Assembly (NCBI GenBank): GCA_022013615.1
Contig: JAKLQB010000566.1
Location: 1 to 8,066, forward strand
Direction of reading: 5' to 3'
Source: Desulfobacterales bacterium
GTDB lineage: Bacteria; Desulfobacterota; DSM-4660; Desulfatiglandales; Desulfatiglandaceae
Length of the DNA: 8,066 nt
How positions within the stretch are numbered: the first letter of the stretch is position 1; each line of letters starts with the position of its first letter. A program made the translations under genes and the position numbers. Shown piece by piece: positions 1-4,513 of the stretch. The notes below the pieces were generated by a model that was not told where the DNA came from, made no database searches, and saw only the letters and a program-made list of their open reading frames with translations.

Positions 1-1
1 C

Positions 2-61
2 CGACTCAAAGCCCTCTATGGGAAGAGATTTTCTATTGACAGTATCGTGCAAATTAATTAA
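2..61 (+). CDS. possible 3' end of an upstream gene (partial)
   Basis: An open frame enters from the window edge and ends with TAA, reading RLKALYGKRFSIDSIVQIN. The composition (Lys, Arg, Tyr and hydrophobic residues) would suit the C-terminal tail of a small DNA-binding or antitoxin-type protein. Only 19 codons are visible and I do not recognise the family. Its last codons overlap the promoter proposed for the next gene. It could be chance reading of non-coding DNA. Confidence 0.22.
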   Translation, partial: RLKALYGKRFSIDSIVQIN

Positions 62-64
62 ATT
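36..64 (+). promoter_or_regulatory. sigma70-type promoter for the DUF4160/DUF2442 pair
   Basis: A perfect -35 box TTGACA (36-41) is followed after 17 bases by TAAATT (59-64), which matches the TATAAT consensus at four of six positions. Initiation would fall near 71, giving a leader of about 40 bases before the ATG at 114. Both the spacing and the location just before a two-gene operon support the call. It is inferred from consensus only. Confidence 0.5.
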
Positions 65-113
65 AAGCTATAGATTTTCCTAAATTTCATTAGTTTTGGG
101 ATCTTTTTCAGAT

Positions 114-609
<496 letters not shown>

Positions 610-683
610 TGTTGAATAGATATGCCGCATAAATGACATTGGTCTGGATAACCAAATTGTTGTAAATTATTTAAACAATGGAA

Positions 684-724
684 TCTTTTCTCTGCGTTCT
701 CCGCGTTCTCTGCGTGAGATACAC
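684..724 (+). repeat. composite intergenic repeat, copy a (partial)
   Basis: This lies in the gap between the convergent genes ending at 609 and 732. It carries the leading module of the repeat family, three successive CTCTGCGTT/CTCCGCGTT-like units followed by GTGAGATACA. The downstream CAATAGT heptamers seen in other copies are absent, so this is a short or eroded copy. It has the same orientation as the other copies. Confidence 0.7.
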
Positions 725-731
725 ATTAGTA

Positions 732-1082
732 TCAAAAAAGATTTTCAATGATCTCTCCTTTCTCCAAATGTTTTTCCATCCTTGCCATACCTAAGATTTC
801 TTCGTCACTGTATTTACGAAGGTCTCTTACTGTATCATGTGATATACCAGCAAGATCAACCAGCTCGTGATTGATTGGTCCTTCTAAATTAGGAAATTCT
901 TTGTTCATCTGTCGTTCAATTTTCTCAATGACTTGGTTGACCCTCCTGGCCATTGGTGAGGACCTCCGTATCGGCCTGAAAGTGACTTCAACCTCCGAGG
1001 TTTTATCCAGCCGCTCCAGGATATGCTCAGGTATAGCCAGGCTTCTACCTTCAATTTGTGTTGTGTACTTTAAGCTTTCCAT
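732..1082 (-). CDS. antitoxin-like protein with AbrB/DUF104-type N-terminus
   Basis: A 116-residue protein. The first 38 residues (MESLKYTTQIEGRSLAIPEH and onward to VEVTFRPI) resemble the swapped-hairpin AbrB/DUF104 N-terminus of small antitoxins: a short strand, a 'G..L.IPE.I...L' turn-helix and a V.V.F strand. A basic linker (RRSSPMARR) and a helix follow, then a C-terminal half with EFPNLE, ELVDLAGI and an acidic DEEILGMARMEKHLEKGEI tail that could wrap a toxin. AGGAGG sits seven to eight bases before the ATG. It is the second gene of a pair, 13 bases after the DUF104 gene, with which it shares the FP.LE.....LV.L.GI segment, so the two look distantly paralogous. No PIN or RelE toxin follows; downstream is repeat DNA. 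The exact family is uncertain. Confidence 0.7.
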   Translation of the reverse strand: MESLKYTTQIEGRSLAIPEHILERLDKTSEVEVTFRPIRRSSPMARRVNQVIEKIERQMNKEFPNLEGPINHELVDLAGISHDTVRDLRKYSDEEILGMARMEKHLEKGEIIENLF

Positions 1083-1095
1083 TGGTATCTTCCTC

Positions 1096-1329
1096 CTAAT
1101 GTTTATTCAATATTCCAACTAAACCCAGAATATCTTCACTTACTTCAAGCTCAGGAAAGTTATCCTTAAAATATTGACGGGCTTTTTGCCGATAAAACTG
1201 GGTCAATTCTTTTGATTTTTCAGCTTTCTTTTCACTTACAACTACCACAGCTTCATGGACTTCCCCAATATTGACCTGCCCTAAAGGAATAAAAACCCCA
1301 TCTTGATATCTTACATTTATGACCTGCAT
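1096..1329 (-). CDS. DUF104 (AF2212-like) antitoxin family protein
   Basis: A 77-residue protein beginning MQVINVRYQDGVFIPLGQVN. It fits the DUF104/AF2212-like family: a V.Y.DGVF.PL..V.I.E strand-turn-strand followed by a V.V strand (VVVVSEK) and a charged helical tail. GGAGGG lies about six bases upstream of the ATG, supporting this start. These proteins are normally antitoxins to PIN-domain (VapC-like) RNases and form a small DNA-binding and toxin-binding fold. No PIN gene is adjacent; the next gene, 13 bases downstream, is another antitoxin-like protein. The ending LVGILNKH stops just where the neighbour's homologous segment (LVDLAGISHD) continues for about 40 more residues, so the tail may have been lost. 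The gene is preceded by a large repeat block. Confidence 0.8.
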   Translation of the reverse strand: MQVINVRYQDGVFIPLGQVNIGEVHEAVVVVSEKKAEKSKELTQFYRQKARQYFKDNFPELEVSEDILGLVGILNKH

Positions 1330-1370
1330 TTGATCCCTCCATCCCTGCCTATTTCTTTTTTGTATTTAAC

Positions 1371-1467
1371 AACAAAACCTTTCCTCTGTGTTCTCTGCGC
1401 CTCTGCGTGAGATACAATCGTCAATCGCCCTGCCCTATGCTCTTTGCCCCATGCTCTCTGCCCTCTG
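1371..1467 (+). repeat. composite intergenic repeat, copy b
   Basis: Starts with AACAAAACCTTTCCTCTGTG, followed by CTCTGCGCCTCTGCGTGAGA, then TACAATCGTCAATCG and a run of degenerate 10-11-base units of the type GCCCTATGCTCTTT. The first module recurs almost identically near 4516. It lies between the start of the DUF104 gene and the end of the YgiT-type gene and, with the next two repeat features, fills the 228-base gap. No gene is seen here. Confidence 0.85.
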
Positions 1468-1500
1468 TCCGGAGTTTATTCCGGTATTCCCGGAAACTTC
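1463..1500. repeat. 38-bp exact direct repeat, copy 1 (internal palindrome)
   Basis: This 38-base segment is identical to 3231-3268. It starts CTCTGTCCGGAG and contains TTCCGG TATT CCCGGAA, an imperfect inverted repeat that can form a short hairpin. The two copies are in the same orientation about 1.77 kb apart, and enclose the first YgiT gene, the TumE pair and the ORF remnant at 2878. Confidence 0.9.
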
Positions 1501-1535
1501 CGTCCTCCGCCCTCTGACTTCCGTCCTCCGCCCTC
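1496..1535. repeat. 21-bp tandem repeat, two copies
   Basis: The 19-base string ACTTCCGTCCTCCGCCCTC occurs at 1496-1514 and again at 1517-1535, giving a 21-base period, followed by a degenerate CCGTCCTCTGGG. The first copy overlaps the end of the 38-bp repeat. This looks like slippage-type expansion in non-coding DNA. Confidence 0.8.
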
Positions 1536-1557
1536 CGTCCTCTGGGTTCATGAGGTA

Positions 1558-1806
1558 TTAAGAATAAGCCCACTGCGGAATTTCTAGATAATGATCAGGT
1601 ACTTCATGTTTCCTCTGAATAGCAAAGAAATGATTTTCAATTTCTTTTAAGACACCGGCATCATAATAGACCATTCCGCAGTTTTGGCAGATTTCCACAG
1701 GTGTGTTTGGGACCAACAGGTAATTCCCCTTAAAGGAATATAAATAATCTGTTCTTCGTTGTTCGCATTCTGTACTTCCGCAAAAATTACATTTCTTCTT
1801 TTCCAT
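1558..1806 (-). CDS. YgiT-type zinc finger protein (MqsA-like antitoxin)
   Basis: An 82-residue protein starting MEKKKCNFCGSTECEQRRTD. Two CxxC pairs (C6/C9 and C40/C43) form the zinc-binding site of the YgiT/MqsA N-terminal domain; between them lie the family's typical YL..F.GNYLLVPNTPVEIC strands, followed by CGM.YYDAGVLKEIE and a helix. The frame is open for 36 codons further upstream, but the ATG at 1806 is preferred: it has AAGGGGAA about nine bases upstream and puts the first CxxC at the usual distance from the N-terminus. Such proteins are antitoxins paired with small RelE-fold toxins (MqsR, BrnT-like, DUF4258). It lacks the MqsA C-terminal HTH domain, as is common for stand-alone YgiT proteins. 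The upstream overlapping frame is a broken toxin-like remnant, so this antitoxin may now be an orphan. Confidence 0.85.
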   Translation of the reverse strand: MEKKKCNFCGSTECEQRRTDYLYSFKGNYLLVPNTPVEICQNCGMVYYDAGVLKEIENHFFAIQRKHEVPDHYLEIPQWAYS

Positions 1807-2013
1807 ACTTTTTTCCCCTTGCCCAAAGATCGATAAATTTTGGTGGTTTGGGCACATATACAGTAATAAGGGACAATTTCTGTCCCTTCCATCCACAACC
1901 AAGTTCCTTATCACTGGAAATTTCTGTTACAGAGACATAATCTTTATCTGAGTACTTCTTTACGATTCATCACCATCAACACAATAATGCACTTTCGTAG
2001 CTACGTCCCTCAT
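1787..2013 (-). pseudogene. frame-broken toxin-like remnant (possible DUF4258 C-terminus) upstream of YgiT
   Basis: Reading leftwards, an ATG at 2013 opens MRDVATKVHYCVDGDES and stops at 1960. The adjacent frame is open from 1966 to a TAA at 1787-1789 and ends LSLITVYVPKPPKFIDLWAR followed by GKKYGKEEM. The ITVY.P..PKF/W segment near the end resembles the last strand and tail of DUF4258-type toxins, and the stop overlaps the start of the YgiT gene by 20 bases, as in intact DUF4258-YgiT pairs. No single frame connects the two halves, and no HA..R motif of an intact DUF4258 domain is seen. I infer a decayed or frameshifted toxin gene. Assignment to DUF4258 rests on a short stretch; the N-terminal part (KVHYCVDGDE) is not recognised. 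Confidence 0.5.
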
Positions 2014-2040
2014 TCCTCATTTTCTCCTCTGTCTTCTTTA

Positions 2041-2077
2041 CCTATTCAACCGGGGCCGGAGGGCTATTTAACCGGGG
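2041..2077. repeat. degenerate AACCGGGG inverted/direct repeat element
   Basis: Two AACCGGGG boxes lie about 24 bases apart (TTCAACCGGGGCC and TTTAACCGGGGTTC) around GGAGGGCTA. The right half, CTATTTAACCGGGG, resembles CTATTTAACTGGGG of the 51-bp hairpin repeat at 4541 and 6948, so this is probably a diverged member of that family. It lies in the 178-base gap before the TumE gene, where no gene is seen. Confidence 0.5.
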
Positions 2078-2085
2078 TTCAATAA

Positions 2086-2120
2086 TTTACCCAAAATGGC
2101 TTTGGGCGGTTTTAGGTAAA
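2086..2120. repeat. 35-bp hairpin repeat, copy 1
   Basis: TTTACCCAAAA and TTTTAGGTAAA form the arms of an imperfect 11-base stem with one mismatch, around the loop TGGCTTTGGGCGG. A related 35-base copy in the same orientation lies at 3083-3117. The pair brackets the TumE toxin, its partner and the ORF remnant at 2878. It lies about 70 bases past the TumE stop and lacks a clean T-tract, so it is not obviously an intrinsic terminator. Confidence 0.7.
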
Positions 2121-2191
2121 GGGGGGAGATGGGGGATTTATTGCATGACTTGCCTGGTGTATACAAATGGGGTAGATTATATGGAACCGCA

Positions 2192-2638
2192 TTAACCCAT
2201 CACCGCATTTTCCGAAATGGTGCAACATCTTCTTACAAAATCTTCTATTCGCCCACTAAATGAACAAATTCTTCCCATTTCATCGTGCAAGTGATTTGGA
2301 AAATGAGCCAACCGGTGACCTTTATAGTCAATTCGATGGTGGGGAAGAGAATCAACTCGAATGATACTGTTTTTGGCTTTGTCAAAAAGAATATAGACGT
2401 AGGCTTTCAAAACAAGCTTATATTCAGCAAATTCGTATTCCTCATAGATATGTATAGAGTGCCCGCTTCCACCAATCTCCACGAGAAGCTTAAAATAGCC
2501 TGAGGTTAACGCAAATTCTACAAGGCTCGGATAGCGAATGTGAAATTCGTCCGGAGGCACTAACTTATCGCTCACAAGCTCATAGATCAACCAGCAACGC
2601 TCAATGATTAGTCCCTGCTGGTGTGAATTATAGAGCAC
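2192..2638 (-). CDS. TumE (DUF6516) family toxin
   Basis: A 148-residue protein from a GTG start. The C-terminal half carries the recognisable TumE/DUF6516 signature: a strand reading YVYILFDKAKNSIIRVDSLPHH (in two parts, YVYILFDK at about 80-87 and IIRVDSLPHH at about 92-101), then the histidine-rich HFPNHLHDE (about 112-120) and an IEDFVRR helix. TumE proteins are toxins, probably RNases or nucleotidyl-acting enzymes, made with a small antitoxin; the histidines are the likely active-site residues (family knowledge). AGGAG lies ten bases before the GTG; an alternative TTG six codons earlier would overlap its own Shine-Dalgarno. The start overlaps the upstream small gene by 11 bases, as in coupled TA pairs. 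The N-terminal 70 residues are longer and less familiar than in short family members. Confidence 0.8.
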   Translation of the reverse strand: MLYNSHQQGLIIERCWLIYELVSDKLVPPDEFHIRYPSLVEFALTSGYFKLLVEIGGSGHSIHIYEEYEFAEYKLVLKAYVYILFDKAKNSIIRVDSLPHHRIDYKGHRLAHFPNHLHDEMGRICSFSGRIEDFVRRCCTISENAVMG

Positions 2639-2891
2639 CCGCAGTAATCTCCTCAATCGAAAATTTTGACTGCATCATACGGAAATAGCTTCTGTAACAC
2701 ATTGCCCACGAAATAAAATCAGGAGTATCTTCTGTAGGTGTCCCAGCAATTAATTTGTAGAATATCTCAGAGCGCAGCTTGTATTTTTTCTCATATTGTT
2801 GAAGTTCTTCTGATAACTTAGAAATGGCCTGGTCCTCTGATAGCTCAAGTTTACTGATTTTCTCAACAAACTCCTCCTTAGACATCTTCAT
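2628..2891 (-). CDS. putative antitoxin of the TumE pair
   Basis: An 87-residue protein starting MKMSKEEFVEKISKLELSED. It is mostly helical and charged, with a C-terminal block reading LRSEIFYKLIAGTP then DFISWAMCYRSYFRM. The pattern 'YklrSEiFY..l..G...d..dFi.W...Y..Y' is one I associate with small proteins encoded just upstream of TumE-family toxins, which supports an antitoxin role. Several ATG/GTG codons cluster at the start; the ATG at 2891 is preferred because AAAGGGGGTGAT gives a very strong Shine-Dalgarno eight bases upstream. It overlaps the TumE gene by 11 bases. No obvious DNA-binding domain is seen, so promoter autoregulation is not predicted from sequence. Confidence 0.72.
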   Translation of the reverse strand: MKMSKEEFVEKISKLELSEDQAISKLSEELQQYEKKYKLRSEIFYKLIAGTPTEDTPDFISWAMCYRSYFRMMQSKFSIEEITAGAL

Positions 2892-3108
2892 ATGCATCAC
2901 CCCCCTTTCGCTCCCTTTTTAATCCAAATACTACATGATCATTGACAAAAAGGAAAGCCTTCGTCTCATAAGGCCCGAACCTGACCCTTATCTTCCCTTC
3001 CACCAAAGGGAAATCCCCCCGGAAAAGCGCTTTCGCCTGTCGAAGATGCCGCCGCGCGGTGCCTCCCAGCCTCCTGGCCAATTTTACCCAAAACGGCTTT
3101 GAGCCCAA
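2878..3108 (-). pseudogene. GC-rich ORF, probable remnant of a larger gene's C-terminus
   Basis: A 76-codon open frame whose TTG start and first ten codons (GSKPFWVKLA) are read from the 35-bp hairpin repeat at 3083-3117, so the N-terminus is probably not native. The rest (RRHLRQAKALFRGDFP, then KIRVRFGPYETKAFLFVND) resembles the last beta-strands of multidomain glycoside-hydrolase-like enzymes, where a V.FGPYE.KAF.. strand ends the protein. The segment is visibly richer in G and C than its neighbours, which suggests a different origin. The 3' end runs 14 bases into the antitoxin gene. It could also be a small hypothetical gene of the TA operon. The hydrolase suggestion is weak. Confidence 0.35.
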
Positions 3109-3117
3109 ATGGGTAAA
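3083..3117. repeat. 35-bp hairpin repeat, copy 2
   Basis: TTTACCCA and TGGGTAAA are perfect 8-base arms, with an inner perfect GGCT TTG AGCC hairpin, giving a nested two-stem palindrome. It matches the copy at 2086-2120 over most of its length in the same orientation. Symmetry is better kept here than in copy 1. Confidence 0.75.
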
Positions 3118-3120
3118 GGT

Positions 3121-3190
3121 AAACCTCTGTGATCTCCGTGAGCTCTGTGAGAGACTATTTCTTTACCTTAGCGCCTTTGCGTGAGACATT
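3121..3190 (+). repeat. composite intergenic repeat, copy c (diverged)
   Basis: Diverged units CCTCTGTGATCTCCGTGAGCTCTGTGAGAG and GCGCCTTTGCGTGAGACATT belong to the CTCTGCG...GTGAGA module. The CAATAGT heptamers are missing. It occupies the first part of the 290-base gap between 3108 and 3399, in which no gene is seen. Confidence 0.65.
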
Positions 3191-3230
3191 TAAGGTTTGC
3201 TTAACCATGTCTTCATCCGGATAGAAGTTC

Positions 3231-3268
3231 CTCTGTCCGGAGTTTATTCCGGTATTCCCGGAAACTTC
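3231..3268. repeat. 38-bp exact direct repeat, copy 2
   Basis: Identical over 38 bases to 1463-1500. Just upstream, GAAGTTCC (3225-3232) is complementary to the GGAAACTTC-like end of the repeat, so this copy can form a longer imperfect stem than the first copy. Confidence 0.9.
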
Positions 3269-3300
3269 TGATCTCTCCCCTCTGCCCTTCGCCTTATTGC

Positions 3301-3368
3301 CCCTGCGCCTCTGTGTGAGATACAATAGTCAATAGTCAATCGAAAATAGTCAATCCCTCCCTGCCCTT
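3301..3368 (+). repeat. composite intergenic repeat, copy d
   Basis: CCCTGCGCCTCTGTGTGAGA is followed by TACAATAGTCAATAGTCAAT, CGAAAATAGTCAATC and CCTCCCTGCCC. This is one of the most complete copies: GTGAGA module, two CAATAGT heptamers, CGAAAATAGTCAATC and the C-rich end. Confidence 0.9.
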
Positions 3369-3398
3369 TTGATTTATTACCCAATATCTGGCTTCTTT

Positions 3399-3632
3399 TT
3401 AGGAAAACGCAATTACAGGCACTGAAATAATCTCCTGAGGAACTAACGTTTCTTCTTTTCGCATCATTTCTCCTATTTTTTCAGCCCATTTCCCTGGGAT
3501 ATACTGTTCCCCACATTGGCGACATTGGCTCAAAGGAATACCTTTAAAAATTATCAGGTTACCGTCTTTTTTTGTCATTCTAACAGAGCCAACTGTTTGA
3601 ATAACCTCACCCCCACACTCAAAGCACCTCAT
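3399..3632 (-). CDS. YgiT-type zinc finger protein, second copy
   Basis: A 77-residue protein starting MRCFECGGEVIQTVGSVRMT. CxxC pairs at C3/C6 and C37/C40 (CFEC and CRQC) are the zinc ligands of the YgiT/MqsA N-terminal domain, with the usual strand G.LIIFKGIPLSQC between them and a short C-terminal helix. There is no HTH domain. The ATG is the only start before the first CxxC; its Shine-Dalgarno, GAGG eight bases upstream, is supplied by the edge of the composite repeat (reverse complement of CCTCTGCGGTGA). Such antitoxins usually follow a RelE-fold or DUF4258 toxin; here a truncated DUF4258-like start on the same strand lies 660 bases upstream (4292-4378), with repeat and PIN-module DNA between. 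It is probably an orphaned antitoxin. Confidence 0.82.
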   Translation of the reverse strand: MRCFECGGEVIQTVGSVRMTKKDGNLIIFKGIPLSQCRQCGEQYIPGKWAEKIGEMMRKEETLVPQEIISVPVIAFS

Positions 3633-3640
3633 TTAACTAT

Positions 3641-3688
3641 CCTCTGCGGTGACATACAATCATCAATCGTCAATCGCTCCCCGCCCTG
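3641..3688 (+). repeat. composite intergenic repeat, copy e
   Basis: CCTCTGCGGTGACATACAAT is followed by CATCAATCGTCAATCG and CTCCCCGCCCTG. It abuts the start of the second YgiT gene and provides its Shine-Dalgarno. The terminal CTCCCCGCCCT matches the end of copy f at 4298-4309. Confidence 0.88.
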
Positions 3689-3707
3689 TAGACTGCCAGG
3701 ATATCGA

Positions 3708-3737
3708 TTGACATCATCAAAAGAGCTAGGTTATAAT
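3708..3737 (+). promoter_or_regulatory. consensus sigma70-type promoter
   Basis: Both hexamers are perfect: TTGACA at 3708-3713 and TATAAT at 3732-3737, with an 18-base spacer. Initiation would fall near 3744, only a few bases before the ATG at 3751, giving an almost leaderless message for the PIN remnant and reaching the partner gene at 3896. There is no Shine-Dalgarno before 3751. A double-perfect promoter is uncommon, and it lies just inside the junction between the repeat and the toxin remnant. Confidence 0.6.
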
Positions 3738-3750
3738 TTTGTTAAACAAA

Positions 3751-3906
3751 ATGGACTATCTTCTAACATGGAATTGTAATCACTTGGCCAACGCGAATAA
3801 AAAAAGGCATATAGAGGCCATAAATCATAAATTAAAACTGTTTGTCCCTGAAATAATAACGCCTTTACAACTTTTCAAAGAAACAGGTGATGAAAATGAA
3901 AGATGA
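3751..3906 (+). pseudogene. 5'-truncated PIN-domain toxin (VapC-like), C-terminal part
   Basis: A 51-codon frame beginning MDYLLTWNCNHLANANKKRH and containing FVPEIITPLQLF. DYLLTWNC.HLANA followed by a helix and P.I.TP.EL is the signature C-terminal part of a PIN-domain subfamily found in VapC-like RNase toxins; the Asp of DYLLTWN is one of the acidic active-site residues. The N-terminal part of the domain, about 100 residues with the other acidic residues, is missing: the frame is closed by TAA immediately upstream and no PIN-like sequence is seen back to the repeat at 3641-3688. The 3' end is intact and overlaps the partner gene by 11 bases. It cannot be an active nuclease as it stands. A perfect-consensus promoter lies directly upstream, so the fragment may still be transcribed. 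Confidence 0.72.
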
Positions 3907-4066
3907 TTTGGTTATTAAAGAAATACGCAAAACCAGAGAGTTATTTTGCCAAGAATTTAGATTTGATGTCAAAAAAATTGCTAAAGCATTGAAAGAAAGG
4001 GAACAAATGCATCCTGAAGGTATTCGGACCCCTCGAGAATTTCCTATAAAAAGGATCGCTGTTTAG
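3896..4066 (+). CDS. small partner (antitoxin-like) of the PIN toxin
   Basis: A 56-residue protein reading MKDDLVIKEIRKTRELFCQE at the N-terminus, then RFDVKKIAKALKEREQMHPE and a basic tail. It fits a widespread short family of the type 'DDPIV.EVR..RE......FD...I...L...E', often encoded directly after PIN-domain toxins of the DYLLTWNC type, and so a probable antitoxin. An ATG at 3890 is also in frame, but AGGTGA (3885-3890) overlaps it and is correctly spaced for the ATG at 3896. The gene overlaps the PIN remnant by 11 bases, suggesting translational coupling that would have survived the toxin's truncation. It is too short to show a definite DNA-binding fold. The family is recognised by pattern only. 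Confidence 0.72.
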   Translation: MKDDLVIKEIRKTRELFCQEFRFDVKKIAKALKEREQMHPEGIRTPREFPIKRIAV

Positions 4067-4230
4067 CCTTGATTCTTCTACTCCCTATCACTTGCTTTAT
4101 ATGTTCTTTAACTCACAATTACTACACTATCTGTAAAACAAGCAGTTATGATCAGATTGGCAATATAATATCTTGTAAATACAACACCTTTTCGGAACTA
4201 AAAGGGGTTTTCTTAAAACAAATAATTTTT
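4067..4230. other. AT-rich intergenic DNA, no feature seen
   Basis: Lies between the PIN partner gene and repeat copy f. The plus strand is open for about 60 codons here, but the translation is rich in Ser, Thr, Ile and Cys, has no Shine-Dalgarno, and runs into the repeat, so I do not call a gene. No terminator hairpin is evident after the TAG at 4064. Confidence 0.4.
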
Positions 4231-4310
4231 TCCTCAGCGATCTCTGCGCCTCTGCGGTGAGATATAATAGTCAATAGTCAATCGAAAATAGTCAATCGCT
4301 CCCCGCCCTC
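4231..4310 (+). repeat. composite intergenic repeat, copy f
   Basis: Reads CCTCAGCGATCTCTGCGCCT then CTGCGGTGAGATATAATAGT, CAATAGTCAATCG, AAAATAGTCAATCG and CTCCCCGCCCTC. It is a full-length copy with every module. Its right edge forms the stop of the DUF4258-like stub. Confidence 0.9.
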
Positions 4311-4378
4311 TCTACCGCATGAAGTTTGAGCTGATAATTTCCTTTTTCAACCTGCTCTTTTATCCATTGTATATCCAT
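4292..4378 (-). pseudogene. DUF4258-like toxin, N-terminal stub cut by the repeat
   Basis: A 28-codon frame reading MDIQWIKEQVEKGNYQLKLH and then AVERAGSD. The opening 'W.k..v..g.y.l..HA.eR' is the N-terminus of DUF4258-type toxins, whose HA..R motif begins the domain. Homology stops at about HAVERA (near 4306), where the sequence becomes repeat copy f, which supplies the last codons and the TGA. About 70 residues of the domain are lost. DUF4258 genes are often followed by a YgiT-type antitoxin, and one lies on the same strand at 3399-3632, beyond the repeat and the PIN module. No strong Shine-Dalgarno is visible before the ATG. Confidence 0.65.
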
Positions 4379-4401
4379 TGATTTATTCTAACATGGAAGA
4401 C

Positions 4402-4423
4402 TTGGTCCTTCGGGCCAAAATTT
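4402..4423 (+). terminator. possible hairpin terminator
   Basis: TTGGTCC TTC GGGCCAA forms a 7-base stem (one G-T pair) with a tight loop, followed by AATTTTTG. It could terminate plus-strand transcription, for example from the promoter at 3708, but the U-tract is short and offset by two A residues. The surrounding 4379-4513 contains no gene that I can recognise. Confidence 0.35.
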
Positions 4424-4513
4424 TTGCTACTTATTCCTGCGTATTTAATCCGATCCCGTAACAAACACCTTCCTGCGCCTACAGATTACCCTAAGTTTTT
4501 TATTTCTTTAAAG

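Noticed and set aside
871..1122. Plus-strand open frame opposite the antitoxin-like gene at 732-1082
   Set aside because: It is antisense to a gene with a clear Shine-Dalgarno, and its translation is a non-homologous, Ser/Leu/Ile-rich sequence.
1463..1500. Intrinsic terminator in the TTCCGG/CCCGGAA palindrome
   Set aside because: No T-tract follows on either strand, and the same sequence recurs exactly at 3231 as part of a repeat, so a repeat call is better supported.
3516..3779. Plus-strand open frame spanning the YgiT gene, repeat e and the PIN junction
   Set aside because: It is antisense to the zinc-finger gene and then reads through repeat DNA; the region after 3751 codes for the PIN remnant in a different frame.
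4069..4260. Plus-strand open frame after the PIN partner gene
   Set aside because: No Shine-Dalgarno, no recognisable motif, low-complexity composition, and it ends inside the composite repeat.
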